Of a stretch of 64,000 nucleotides of DNA, positions 33,311-44,860 are shown one piece after another. Within the stretch, counting starts at the first letter, position 1. Each line of letters opens with the position of its first letter. Location: contig NC_084793.1 of assembly GCF_963169125.1 (NCBI RefSeq), positions 46,247,578 to 46,311,577 of the forward strand, written 5' to 3'. Position numbers and translations under genes: made by a program. Under the pieces are notes generated by a model. That model worked only from the letters and a program-made list of their open reading frames with translations, was not told the origin of the DNA and made no database searches. This DNA comes from Humulus lupulus (Eukaryota > Streptophyta > Magnoliopsida > Rosales > Cannabaceae).

Positions 33311-34370
33311 AAAGGAATTAGCCCATCCATATGTATGCTTAGAATCCATCTAGAAGAGAATTTGAAAACCTCTCGGGAATGTCAAAGAAGGCTAAATCCA
33401 AATATAAAAGAAGTAGTTAGAGAAGAGGTCATTAAATTATTAGACGTAGGTATCATTTACCCTCTTTCTGATAGTCATTGGGTTAGTCCAGTTCAAGTTG
33501 TGCCTAAGAAGTTTGGGATCACAGTTGTTGAAAATGAGAAAAATGAATTAATTCCTACTCGAGTACAAACGGGGTGGAGAGTGTGCATAAACTATAGAAA
33601 GCTAAATAATATTACTAGAAAAGACCATTTTCCATTACCCTTTATTGATCAAATGCTTGAACGTTTAGCTGGCCATGTATATTATTGCTTTCTTGATGGG
33701 TATTCAGGATATAACCAAATCCCCATTGTCCCAGAATATCAAGAAAAGACTACATTTACATGCCCTTTCATGACTTTTTCCTATCGTCGCATGCCTTTTG
33801 GATTATGCAATGCACCTGCGACTTTTCAAAGGTGTATGATTTCAATTTTTTCTGACATGGTTGAAAGATTCCTTGAAGTGTTTATGGATGATTTTTCTGT
33901 GTTTGGTTCCTCCTTTAATGAATGTTTGCACCATCTTTCACTTTTTTTAATTCGTTGCAAAGAGAAAAAACCTTGTGATTAACTGGGAAAAATGTCATTT
34001 TATGGTTAAAAAATGAATTGTTTTAGGTCATGTAATGTCATCTGATGGAATAGAAGTTGATAAAGCCAAAGTTGATCTTATTTCAAAACTTCTCCCACGT
34101 AAAACTGTGAAAGATATTAGATCATTCTTAGGACATGTCGGTTTCTATAGAAGTTTTATAAAAGACTTTAGCAAAATTTCTCAGCCTTTATGCCATTTAC
34201 TTGGAAAAGAAAATACTTTTGTCTTTGATAATGATTGTCATGTTGCTTTTGATGAATTGAAAAATCTTTTGACTACTGCACCCATTATTCGACCTCTTGA
34301 TTGGAAGATAGATTTTGAAATAATGTGTGATGCTTCTGTTTATGCTATAGGTGATGTCTTATGACAAAGA
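33311..34370 (+). pseudogene. pol: Reverse transcriptase of element F
   Basis: 'EEVIKLLDVGIIYPLSDSHW', 'VSPVQVVPKKFGITVVENEK', 'GWRVCINYRKLNNITRKDHF', 'FCLDGYSGYNQIP'-like text (33690), 'RMPFGLCNAPATFQRCMISI' and the catalytic 'FMDDFSVFG' (33880-33908) are in order. A frameshift at about 33965 is followed by 'SSDGIEVDKAKVDLISKLLP' and 'FLGHVGFYRSFIKDFSKISQ' (34035-34364). Apart from this break the domain is well preserved. Confidence 0.92.
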
Positions 34371-34845
34371 CTTGAAAAAAATACCTCATGTAATTTACTA
34401 TGCTAGCAAAACTTTAAATGATGCTCAATTAAATTATTCCACAATCGAGAAAGAATTGCTTTCTGTTGTTTTTTAATTGGAGAGATTTAGATCTTATTTG
34501 TTAGGGTCTAAATTATTGTTTATTCTGATCATGCTGCATTAATATATCTCTTATCGAAAAAAGATGCTAACTCTTGTTTGATCCGTTGGATCCTACTCTT
34601 ACAAGAATTCGACTTAGAAATACATGACAAAAAGGGGTCTAAAAATGTTGTTGCTGATCATTTATCTAGACTAGTTGTTGAAACTATACATGATTCCACT
34701 CCTATCACTGAAGCTTTTCTTGATGAACAATTGATGCATGTTTCTTCTTTTCCTTGGTATGCTGATATTGTGAATTATTTGGACACTAAAGAAATATCAT
34801 CTCATTGGTCTAAGCATGATAAATCTAAATTTTATTTGGGATGAT
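34371..34845 (+). pseudogene. pol: RNase H of element F
   Basis: 'CDASVYAIGDVL' (end of the previous frame), 'YYASKTLNDAQLNYSTIEKE', a damaged 'DHAALIYLLSKKDAN' (34530-34570), and 'DLEIHDKKGSKNVVADHLSR' (34608-34670) give the D-E-D-D order of RNase H. A TAA near 34475 and frameshifts break it. The downstream linker is open to 34844. Confidence 0.87.
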
Positions 34846-36029
34846 CCGAACTTGTTTAAATACTGCCCTGATCAAATAATTAGAAGATGCATTCCAAATT
34901 GTGACCAATCTAAAATTATATTTTTTTTTCATGATCATGCATGTGGAGGACATTTTAGTGGTAAGAAAACAACTGCTAAAGTTTTACAATGTGGTTTTTA
35001 TTGGCCAACTATCTTTCTTGATACATATATGTATTGTAAAGCTTGTGAAAGTTGCCAAAAGTTAGGAACTTTAACTAGAAGAAACATGATGCCTTTGAAT
35101 CCTATTCTTATAATTGACATATTTGATGTTTGGGGCATTGATTTTATGAGACCATTTCCTAACTCTTTTGGTAATCTGTATATTCTTGTTGGAGTTGATC
35201 ATGTGTCTAAATGGGTTGAAGCTATTGCATGCCACACTAATGACAACAAAGTTGTGCTTTGATTTTTGAAAGAAAATATATTTCCCGTTTTGGTTCACCA
35301 CGTGCTATCATTAGTGATAACGATACACACTTTTGTAATAAGTCATTTGAACATTTGATGAAACAATATGGCATTACACATAAAGTCTCAACACCATATC
35401 ACCCACAAACTAGTGGTCAAGTTGAAGTGTCTAATAGGGAAGTTAATCACATTTTAGAAAAATTTGTGAATCCAACTAGGAAAGATTGGTCCTTAAGACT
35501 CACTGATGCATTATGGGCGTATCATACCGCATACAAAATGCCCATTGGCATGTCACCCTACAGACTTGTGTATGGTAAGGCGTGCCACTTACCTGTTGAG
35601 TTAGAACATATAGCCTTTTGGGCTATTAAGCAGTTAAATTTTTCTTGAGACAAGGCAGGTGAGAAAAGAATACTTCAATTGAATGAGCTAGAAGAAATTA
35701 GGAATGATGCATATGACTATTCAAAAAAATATAAGGATCGCATGAAATTTTACCATGACAAAAATATTTTGAGAAAAGATTTTTCTCCCAGTCAAAAAGT
35801 CATGCTATACAACTCTTGTTTGCATCTATTCCCAGGAAAATTATGTTCTAAGTGGACCGGTCCCTATATTGTTCGAGTCATTTTTCCACATGGAGCTATC
35901 GAAATTGAAAATCCTATCAATGGTGATATTTTTAAAGTTAATAGACAAAAATTAAAACCATTTTTAGAATTAAAAACCGATGAAGTGGATGAAATCCTCT
36001 TTGAGGATCCTATTTACCAAGTTATTTGA
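34846..36029 (+). pseudogene. pol: Integrase of element F (two frameshifts, all motifs kept)
   Basis: The HHCC zinc domain is at 34930-35065 ('[20 protein letters not shown]', '[11 protein letters not shown]'). Core residues are kept: Asp in '[16 protein letters not shown]', Asp in '[20 protein letters not shown]' and Glu in '[20 protein letters not shown]'. The C-terminal 'GPYIVRVIFPHGAIEIENPI' region is present. Breaks occur at 35262 and 35648, where single-base changes or a TGA split the ORFs. This is the most complete integrase in the window. Confidence 0.92.
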
Positions 36030-36755
36030 TTGCTTGCAATTACTCTTGGTAACTTGTATTTATGTGTTTTGTGTGTTTATTTTTGTGTGCTTGTTTTCGT
36101 GTTTACTTTTTTGTGTTATACTTTTTGTTAAGTGTTTCTTGCTCTCTTGACGTTGCACCACGATGAGGTACGACCATTGTAAACTCTAACCTCTTGTCAA
36201 TTTTAATTTATATTTATATTTTGACACATTGAGGACAACGCTTAAATTAAGTTTGGGGGTAGTGAATTTAATGGTTATTTACTATTCATTATGTTGAATA
36301 TGAGGGTAGAATTGTGTTAAGTTTGTTTTGAAAAAAAAATTGTTTATTATGTTTTGTTTAAAAAAATATATAAAAAAAAAACTTAGTGATATCTTTTATT
36401 TCCAATGATAAGAACCCTGATTGAGTGTGATTGTAGTTCTCTTGAAAATATGAATATTTCTTAAGCTTTATTTCTAATTATTGGGTCAATTTTGCTTAAA
36501 TTACATATATATATATATTATAATAGAACACTTCTAATTTTTTATAAGTTTATATGAAAAATAATTGTTCTTAAAAATATAATTTAGAAAGCAAGATTGA
36601 CTATTTGATTAAATACATAAGCTTAATCTATATTCATAAGTTTTTTAGAGATATTATCATTGTGCAATTTTTGAGGAAATACTTAAGATATCAACCATAA
36701 AAAAAAATTAATTTTCTTTTGCTTGAGGACTAGCAAAACTTTAAGTTTGGAGGTG
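36030..36755 (+). other. Post-pol region of element F with two polypurine-like tracts
   Basis: No ORF. 'aagtttgggggtagtg' occurs at about 36249-36264 and 'aagtttggaggtg' at 36743-36755, the latter immediately before the LTR. Two such tracts flanking a non-coding segment are common in Athila and Tat relatives. At only about 725 bp there is no room for the env-like ORF that some Athila elements carry here. Confidence 0.75.
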
Positions 36756-38044
36756 TGATAACTCTACAAAATAGAGTTATTTTACCACATTTTTTATGCT
36801 AATTGTTGCTTAGTCTTTGAGTTTTTAAGTAACTTATTAAGTTTTTAAGTAATTTTGAATTTATTAGTCTTATTGTAATTTTTAGCTTTTTATATGTTTT
36901 TATAGATATTTTATTGTAGTATGTTGTAGTTTAATTATTTGAAATTAGTATTGTTGAGTTAGAAGTAAAAAACATGTACTTTTGAGCTTAAATGTTTAAG
37001 TAAATTAAGTTTTAATTAGTATTTTCATGGAACTTATGTTGTATATTTTATTATTGAAAATATTTAGTTTTAATTTAATTTATGTTTATTTTATAGGAAA
37101 TATGTTAAGCAAGAAAATTGAAGAAAAAAAGTGGCATTTTCAAGGAAAAGAAAGGGAAAAAAAAGAGTATTTCTAAAAAGCCACCAGCCCAGCCCACTTC
37201 CGGCCCTGCCAGCCCACCTCCTGGGCCCGTCTGCCCCATTTCGGCCCGCCTCCAAGCCAGGCCCACGTCTGCCAGAAGCCTCCAGGCCCAACTGCCTCCA
37301 CTAGTTGCTAGCCTAATTCCGGCCCAACCCAATTGCCTCCACCAATTGCTAGCCCAATTTTGGCCCAACCTACTTGCCTGCCACCAGCAGCCAAACCAGC
37401 CACCTTGAGCCCAACATGGTTCTCTTGTCCCCTTGCCCCCCAATGTCTAAAAATGCCAATTTTTTTACCCAATTTTTCTACACATTTCACTACGAAATTC
37501 ATCATGACACCTTAGAATTTACCCATACTTGCCATATTATTATTAATTTAATTAATTTAAATTTATTATTTTAATAATATCATTTTGGCTATAAATATGT
37601 AATTTCAAGATCGTTTTTGGGTGCTTAATTTTTGGTTACCATCTTCTTTTCTACAAATTCTCTCTACCATTCTCTCCCCCATTTTAGTATTTTTCAAGAG
37701 CATTTTTCAAGTGTGTATTCTCTTTATTTTGTAATTCCTATTCTAGTTATGAGTTTCTAATCTTTTTAAGATTATTAAGGTGGTGATGAAATAATATGTA
37801 ACTATATAGTATTTATTTTGTATGTTGATTTCCCATTTGTGGAACAAAGTTTATGGATTTTTTCTTCTTCAAATATATTCTTTCACCTTAAATATCATGT
37901 ATTTTTTATTGTTAGCACATATTTACACTTTGTTCTTTATTATTGCAAAATCATAATATTCTTTGATTAAGGTGTGCCATTATTGTGCACATCAAATGCT
38001 TAGAGCAAAAATATTATGTTTTGCCTTATAAATAATGTTTATTG
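36756..38044 (+). repeat. 3' LTR of Athila-like element F (first part)
   Basis: TGATAACTCTAC starts the LTR, with the short palindrome AACTCTAC-AAA-ATAGAGTT at 36760-36778. A GC-rich segment at 37180-37440 of 'cagcccaa'-type repeats gives overlapping ORFs on both strands that I do not accept as genes. The LTR is interrupted at 38045 by element A and resumes at 63503. Confidence 0.82.
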
Positions 38045-38689
38045 TGTTGACTGATGATTTATCCAACGACAGAGAGTCACTAAAACAATAAAGATTTATA
38101 AGTTTAATGTAAGAACTAAACAACCCTAGGATTTATAGTGGTTCGACCCCAGATGTTGGTAATAACCTACTTCCACTTAGTGTTTTTATTGATGTATTAT
38201 GAAACCTGCGATCATCGAACTAGAGTTCACTGAGTTTCACAAGCTCCAAAAAAGGCTACAAAAGTCGTGTATAAAAAGCACTAGTTCTCTCTTAATACAA
38301 ATTATTGCGTTTTTTCTTTAAATGAGTCCCATGAATCCTATTCATAGGCTCAAGGATGCACATATGGGCCAATGGGCCCTGTCTAATTTTGTTAGAAGCA
38401 TATTTGAATAATAACATAAATCATAATCTTTACTCATAAATAGGGTCAAATATCTTTAAAATATCCGCCTTATAACTGTATTTGAACTCGGGTGTTGTTA
38501 CTTCGACCAGCCCTGGTCACATATGCCAGCACCTCTTCTGCCGTACTGTTCAGAATCTTTCTTGAATCCATCGAGCAGCTTATACTCTGGTCGTTGGTCG
38601 ATCTTAATGTAATCACTAAATACTCACGTGCAACCCACGTGCTCACTGAGTTTGCAAAGTCAGCAAGTAAGTATGTTTCAGGGTAAACA
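38045..38689 (-). repeat. 3' LTR of element A
   Basis: In plus orientation TGTTGACTGATG...GGGTAAACA, 645 bp. The minus-strand TATA-like box TATGAATAG (38346-38338) is a changed form of the TATAAATAG in the 5' LTR (63160-63151). The first 120 bp of the plus-strand sequence differ from the 5' LTR at roughly one base in nine, the rest less. Confidence 0.92.
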
Positions 38690-38711
38690 TTTCCCCCCCC
38701 CCCCCCCCAAG
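38690..38711 (-). promoter_or_regulatory. Polypurine tract of element A with a long G-run
   Basis: On the minus strand CTT, then a run of about 16-17 G, then AAA abuts the LTR start at 38689. The run is longer than the usual PPT and probably varies in length. Confidence 0.8.
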
Positions 38712-38754
38712 TTTATTTTAATGCGATCAGTATTTAATAAACTTACTCGACAGT

Positions 38755-39883
38755 TTGGTGCCATCTGTGGGAAGGAAAACTATCAAGTCGTTGTTCTTCC
38801 ATCAATTTTGACAAGAAAAATGCCATGGCGTTCGAAACTCCTACGGGAATCTTAGGATAATGAGATCCACCTTGGCGGAGGCCAACTAAAAGCCTCCAGA
38901 ACAAACCCTCCGCCACCTAAGAATGGAGTCATGCCAGATGAACATTCAACCCCTGGAGAGGAGAATGAGGCATCACTCCCAGCAGTCCAACCTAGGGGAG
39001 GTCATCGTGAACCATTTACGACCTGTGTGGGTGGCAAGAGTACACATCCTCCTCCTCAACCACTAATTGCACCACGCTCCGGCCACCGGGATCCATGCCC
39101 CTCTTTGTAGAAACCCGACAATAGTTTGCGGGTGCACTCTGTGAGTCCCAACTCCAAAACTCACTTTTACGAGAATGAGATACACAAGTTGCGCATAAAA
39201 AAATCAAAGGCTATAAGCCACTTGTTGAATGACCTGCTACAAGGAAGGTCAAGCATGCCCCTTCCCCACCATAGGGGAAAAAAGCATGCACGAGGAGAAA
39301 CCACCATACTTGTGGATGGTGACAAAAGGCAGCTCTCCACTTGTCGTACCCCTCACCCAGAACATGAGGAAGATTATACACCAGTGGAGAAACCTGACGC
39401 TAACCCCACCTAGGGGAAGTTCGAACCCAAGACTACCCCACAAGAGCTTCACTTGACTCGAGGGAGAAATTTAACTCGAGAATGTCTGAGGAAAAAACAA
39501 CACCCCCTGCAGCTCCCGCGAGGGACATAACCAAATCAAGGGTTTAGTCTGAGAACCTGCAAGACTCCTTAAGCAAAAAAAGAAGGGAACTAGACATCAA
39601 AATGCAAAGCCCTCAAGGCAATATTATCACTGCACCTGGGGGGCATAGAGATTCGGAAGAATTTGACAATGATTCGCCCTTCACAAGGGAGATCCAGGTA
39701 GAGAAACTCCCCACCAGCTTCAAAGAGCCTCACATGACTCCCTATGAGGGTACTACGGATCCAAAGTATCACTTAAACTCTTTCAATAACTTGATGAGGT
39801 TAAGGGGGTCAACGGCAGAGCAAAGTGCCATTGCTTTGTCGTTACGCTTAAAGGAGTTGCATACAAGTGGTTCAAGAGGTTAA
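38755..39883 (+). pseudogene. gag: Plus-strand Tat-like leader and gag fragment inside element A
   Basis: 'tttggtgccatctgtgggaa' at 38755-38775 resembles the primer-binding-site region of Tat elements, but on the strand opposite to element A. It is followed by short open segments and by 39602-39883 with 'IQVEKLPTSFKEPHMTPYEG' and 'TTDPKYHLNSFNNLMRLRGS', a Tat gag core. It is interrupted by a solo LTR at 39884 and continues at 41889. So element A carries a second gag, inverted, near its 3' end. Confidence 0.7.
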
Positions 39884-41883
39884 TGTAGTGTCCCAGAATA
39901 TTTACTTAGCTAGCTAGATAGTAGTAGTAGGTAGTATTAGTTAGTAGTATGCTAGTTACCATGGATTTTGGTTCAAACCGGGACTTAGTTAGAAACTCAT
40001 AGCAACAGTTGTGGATTTTATAAGCTTAACCTATAGTTTAAGAATATTAATTATTACATAAGGTTTGATTAATATTGCTGGTCATAGATATATATTTATT
40101 ATAAACTATGGTTTAGATAGAGCTAATAAGAGTGTGACCCTTATCATAATTATGATTATTAAGGAATTAAGTATTTTGATGAATAACTTTAATAAAAGAA
40201 AGATCTAGAAGCTCTAGAACCTTCCAGCAGCTGTTAGGATCGTATTATGACTCATTCAAAGCTGTTTATCCAATTCAAAATATGCTAAAAAAGTGCAAAT
40301 ACGTGTTTGATATATCAACATATGCTAACATATCGTAGCATAGGGGTCGATATATCGCCTACGGAAGATACGGAAAACACGTCGACTTTGCACGAATGAT
40401 CGAACAAGCCTCAGGATTACAGGGGGAGATGATATATCATCTATAGGGGGCGATATATCGGCTCCAATTATGTATTTTTGAAAGTTTGATTTTTGAATTT
40501 TAAAAATACCCTTAACCACTTAAACCTGCCTTTGAACGTTTTTGACCGAGTTCTGGGCGTCAGTTGAACGAAAATTCAAATCTTTTTCATTTTATAATCA
40601 TTTATTTATTCAAATTAAAAGGGGTTAGCTTCACTCCTTGAACTCTATAAATAGGACCTAGCGCTCAGCCATTTTCTTCATTCTTCAAGCATTTGATCTG
40701 AGCCTCCAAGGTGCTAGTGTGACTATAGAGAGATACACTTGGGTTTTGGGTTAAAGCTTTATCATTCTAAGCTTTTATAAACACTTGGGAAGTGAGAAAT
40801 AGTGTGATTTTGGTATTGAGGTTTAGACCAATCCATAAGGTCATTCAAGGTATTCCTATTCCTAAGTTCAGTTCTATATGGTTCTTTGGTTTTCTTTTAT
40901 TCAGATCATAACTCTTCTTTATGATTCATGATTAGGTATTTAAGTTCTTGAAACTTAAGGTTCTTCTTGGTAAGTTTCTTCTTGGATGGTTCAGTATTCT
41001 TTTTCATCTCTTTTTCTTTAGATTCTCACCATTTTACTGTTGGTTTATAGGAGTGTTCTAATCCCGTTCTTGTTCCCAAATATCTCGGCTTTTGGTAAGG
41101 AAAATAGGATAGATTTTATGTGCTTATATGTTATGATATGTTTACATTATGATATGTTTATGCTATGGTATGTATATGTATGATATGTTTTTAGTCACTT
41201 GGGCATATGACTTGCTTAGATAGCAAGCCCCAAGATTATTTATCATTTCATGGGTTAGAGTTATGATTTACCCTACCTTGACTAGTAGAGGACCTAGATG
41301 GGTTATCATATACTACCATGTGATCTACCTACCTCGATTAGTAGGCAGAGGACCTAGATGGTTTATCACATGCCATGTTAATGAGTTAATGGCCATTAAT
41401 ATTGTAGTCCTATATGATATACATTTCTTTTATAGTCATATGTTTTCTAGTATATGTTTATGATCTAGTTTTATGCTTATATGTGTTAGTAGATTTTCCT
41501 TGCTGGGCATTAGGCTCACTCTATTTTTAGTATGATGCTAAAAACGATATGGAAGGCGGAAGGATTCTTGGTAGCTTGGCTTGTGTGTTAAGGATGAATG
41601 GATTCAATGGACTGCGTGTTGATCAAGGACGACGTTATTTATTTTATGTCTTTTAAATTATGTTTTGATGTAATTCTGCTATTAGTATTTAAAGTTATGT
41701 TTTATGTTTTATTAAACAATGGGTACCCATACCATATTTTACATCTTATTTTGTAATTTGCACAGTATATATTTTGGGGTTTAATAAAGTTATGACTATT
41801 TCTTATGTATGTTTTCTCAAAAATAGTATCTATGTCTAGTAGTTTTAATGGTCCAAGGTCTTAGAAATAGTTGGGTCATTACA
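39884..41883 (+). mobile_element. Solo LTR (2000 bp), TSD GTTAA
   Basis: Ends TGTAGTGTCCC and GGGTCATTACA, flanked by GTTAA at 39879-39883 and 41884-41888. It belongs to the same family as 6035-8051. TATA box TATAAATAG at 40646-40654. Palindromes CGATATATCG at 40348-40357 and 40451-40460. It splits a gag fragment, whose reading continues across it. Confidence 0.94.
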
Positions 41884-41888
41884 GTTAA

Positions 41889-42290
41889 GGCCAGGAACAA
41901 TCAAGTCGTCGAAGCAATTCTCTGGAAAATTTCTTCAGCAACACCATGCAGTCTGTGATTATGTTATGCCAATTACCAGCCTCGCTAACATAAAACAAGG
42001 CGAGAATGAAAGTTTGAAGAGTTATATCCATAGGTTCAATATGGAAGCAACAAAAGTGGGAAGTTCAACTAAAGCGGAGCTCAAGATGGCTATTATAGCC
42101 GGAGTTCGTCCAGGAAGCAAGTTATGGGGTAACATGCTCAAGAGAGAGGTTACAAACTTAAATGACTTCTTCGAAAGAGCACAGAAGTATATATGTGTGG
42201 AAGAAGGCCATAAGGACTTGCATGTTGAGGGAAGAAAACCTCTATCCAATCACCCTTCTACCAATACATCTAAATATTCTGTGTAGAAGA
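41889..42290 (+). pseudogene. gag: Plus-strand Tat-like gag fragment (continued)
   Basis: 'ITSLANIKQGENESLKSYIH', 'RFNMEATKVGSSTKAELKMA' and 'NLNDFFERAQKYICVEEGHK' match the capsid part of Tat gag and continue the segment cut at 39883. The reading is open from 41966 to 42286. It lies antisense to element A. Confidence 0.8.
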
Positions 42291-42538
42291 GAACCGTTGT
42301 GATAGAGGAGTCGTTGATCAAGTTGAAAACTGGGAAAGGACTACAAAAAGGCTTCAAAGAATAAGCTAGTAGGATTCATCAAATCATCGCAATCAGCCCC
42401 CATAAAGATCCAAATAAGTCGCTTAGCTTATTCCAGAGATTTGGAATTGTCAAAGCATATCAGAGAGAACAAAAAACAAAGTACTTGGCAAGATAGATCT
42501 GACAAACCACTTAGGAGGTATTAGATCTGACCTCAATA
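42291..42538. other. Unassigned sequence after the inverted gag fragment
   Basis: Short plus-strand remnants such as 'KGLQKGFKE' may be gag linker. No zinc knuckle is visible. Confidence 0.4.
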
Positions 42539-42823
42539 GGCATCCAACCTTGTGCAAAATAGGTGCCAAGCCTCACGAGCCCCAACAGGCACCTAATATG
42601 TGCAAAATGGGTGCCTAGCCTTGCAAGCCTCAACAGGCACCCCGCCTTGTGAAAATTAGGTGTCCAACCTCGCGAACCTCAACAAGCACCCAGCCATGTG
42701 CAAAATAGGTGCCTAGCCTTGCAAGCCTCAACAGGCACCTAGCCATGTGCAAAGTAGGCGCTTAGCCTCACGAGCCTCAATAGGTGCTTGGCCAAGTGTG
42801 AAACAGGCGTCTAGCCTTGTGAC
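42539..42823 (+). repeat. 49-bp tandem repeat, about six copies
   Basis: The unit reads 'caggcacctagccatgtgca', then 'aaataggtgcctagccttgc', then 'aagcctcaa'. Copies diverge by roughly 10-25 percent. 49 is not a multiple of three, so this is not a protein repeat. Confidence 0.9.
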
Positions 42824-43310
42824 ATATATATATATATAAAAGTATTCGTCATACATATATGTGAGAGCGGTGAACCTTATGAGACAACATTTGAATCTAC
42901 AAGGATTAGCTACCCTTATAGAATCTAAAAAAGTCAAAAGGTCATTCAAAAGTGACCTTTTCACGAACAAACCCATACTGCAAAGGGACCACATCGTATA
43001 AGACGAAAGGGGAGCCCAAAGAGATCCCCAAGTCTAGATCGACTGAGTTGCCTTACCAAGGGAAAAAGGGCCTTGAAAATAGGTGTTCGCAAGGTTTCAC
43101 AAGGACAATCTCCCTATAAGGGTCTCGACCCGAGGGGAGATCGCCTCAAAAACCAAAAAAAGGTCTCAAAGAAGATGCTTATGAAAAAGGTATCAAAGAA
43201 GATGCATGCAAAAATAGTACTATGCCTAATGACGAGGAGGATGTTTCTCACAAAAAATAAAATGCGCGCACAAAAGTATATAAAAGGATAGCGAGAGCGC
43301 AGGGGCCAGC

Positions 43311-43770
43311 ATGACCAATATAGAAAAAAGCGTCAAGGAGCTGGTCACAGAAAACAATTTAAGGTTGGTCGACCTTTTAGCACCTCACCAGGAAGTGAGG
43401 GAATCCACCGCAAGGAGTGCCACTAGAGAGGTCACTGACGAACAAGACATCCCCGAGCAGCAACAAGATGTGTCACAACCCCAAAGGCAACGACCAACGG
43501 GAGTGACCATCCGAGAACCAACCCCTAGCACTCGAGCTACTAATACCCCTACCCAACATGGGAGGGGAAAATTAAAACTACCTGACTACAATGGCCCTAT
43601 ACTCGAATCTTCAGACGAGAACGGTATAGATTTCTCACTCCTAGATAATCTGCCCATCCCTTGTCATTTATTCGATAGGGATGGGAACTTTAAATTTATG
43701 ACCAGTAGTTTTAGCTTGGACTTCTTTGAGGCAGATAGTGAGTGTAGCAGTAGTTCTTTAGATAATGTAA
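43311..43770 (+). pseudogene. Plus-strand ORF with glutamine- and proline-rich linker, element A 3' region
   Basis: Starts 'MTNIEKSVKELVTENNLRLV', then a low-complexity stretch ('EQQQDVSQPQRQRPTGVTIR'), then 'PIPCHLFDRDGNFKFMTSSF' and a serine-rich end near 43760. The family is not recognised. It precedes the antisense ORF below on the same strand. The sequence from 43770 to 43880 looks intron-like and ends in 'cttgttttgcag'. Confidence 0.45.
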
Positions 43771-43881
43771 CGACCAATAATAATAGTTCGAGTATACTAC
43801 TTAGAATTTCTATTTACTTTATTCCTTTATTGTGCCAAACTATCTTTAACATTCCTGCTTGTTTGTTCTTGTTTTGCAGTC

Positions 43882-44860
43882 ATGCCATCTGACAACGCCT
43901 TCAACATCCATGCCTTCTCAAATGCTCCTCCGAGCAGGAAGAAATCAAGCAGACAACACCCTGGAGAAGGCAGTGGAGAGCCTTCCAGAAAAAGAGCTCG
44001 ACCAGAGGACCCTCCAGCTCATGCTCCGTCTAAATCAACTATGCCTCCTCCTTCTCCTCGCACTGCTCCTTCCACCAACCAAGCAGAAATATCTCTGGCC
44101 GTAGATTTATTAAGCAATGCATATAGCTCAACAAACGACAAGCTATAGAGATTGTCTAAGCACCATCGCAGCCAAGAGGCCTTTGCCTGTCTTCTTGCGT
44201 TGAAACCCAGCCAGGTCCTTGCTCGTGGGTTCAACGAACTACTCAGTGTAAATTTCTTCTGTATTTTGTTTTAGTCGAACAACATTTCCTTTGATTAGCT
44301 CTAAAAGCTTCAGTCTTTTACCATTCCTAGTGTATCTTAACCATGAACAATGACTGGCGTCGCACCGAGGAGGTCGATGCAAAACATGCCGAGGAGATCA
44401 AGGCATGCGAGGAGAGGGTTAAGGTGGCTAAAGAAAAAATCACCACTTTAACCGAGGAGCTGAAGAGGAGCCAAGAAGATCTGGCCAAAGTCGTTGCTAC
44501 CAAGGAGAAGTTTAAGGAAGCCTCCGAGACTAACTACAAGGAAGCATCCAAACAAGAGGAGCGAGCATGAAGGAGGCCACTGGTCTGGAGGAGCGAGTGA
44601 AGCTACTTGAGGAGACAAATTCCCAAAACTTGGAGAGGTTTCGAGGAGCTACCTTCAACTTCTTCTACATGTTTTGGAAGAACAATCCAGAGGCAAACTT
44701 TGATTATCTTCCTGAGCAGGCCAAACAAGCTGAACTCGCCAAGTGCGCTGCTCGTCTAGAGGATGAAAGGAATGCCCAGAATGCCTCGAACTCTCCTGAA
44801 ATCTCTTTGGCGATAGGCATCGATGGTGCTGAAGAAGACGCCGGAACTTCAGTCGACTAG
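43882..44860 (+). pseudogene. Antisense additional ORF (aORF) of Tat element A, intron-containing
   Basis: Exon 1, 43882 to about 44248: 'MPSDNAFNIHAFSNAPPSRK' with a basic segment 'SRKRARPED', a TAG at 44146-44148 (probably a former CAG), then 'RLSKHHRSQEAFACLLALKP' and 'SQVLARGFNELLS'. A likely intron runs from GTAAAT at about 44249 to an AG near 44330. Exon 2: coiled coil 'AEEIKACEERVKVAKEKITT' (44343-44570), then, after a frame change, 'FFYMFWKNNPEANFDYLPEQ' and 'KQAELAKCAARLEDERNAQN', ending at 44858. It is antisense to pol, between integrase and the 3' LTR. Tat elements such as Grande are known to carry antisense ORFs here. The function is unknown. Confidence 0.65.

Noticed and set aside
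36030..36755. Possible env-like gene after pol in element F
   Set aside because: The space is about 725 bp, AT-rich, with stops in all frames.
37091..37574. Proline- and glycine-rich overlapping ORFs on both strands
   Set aside because: They come from a GC-rich low-complexity segment of an Athila-like LTR. Frames overlap on both strands without conserved motif.
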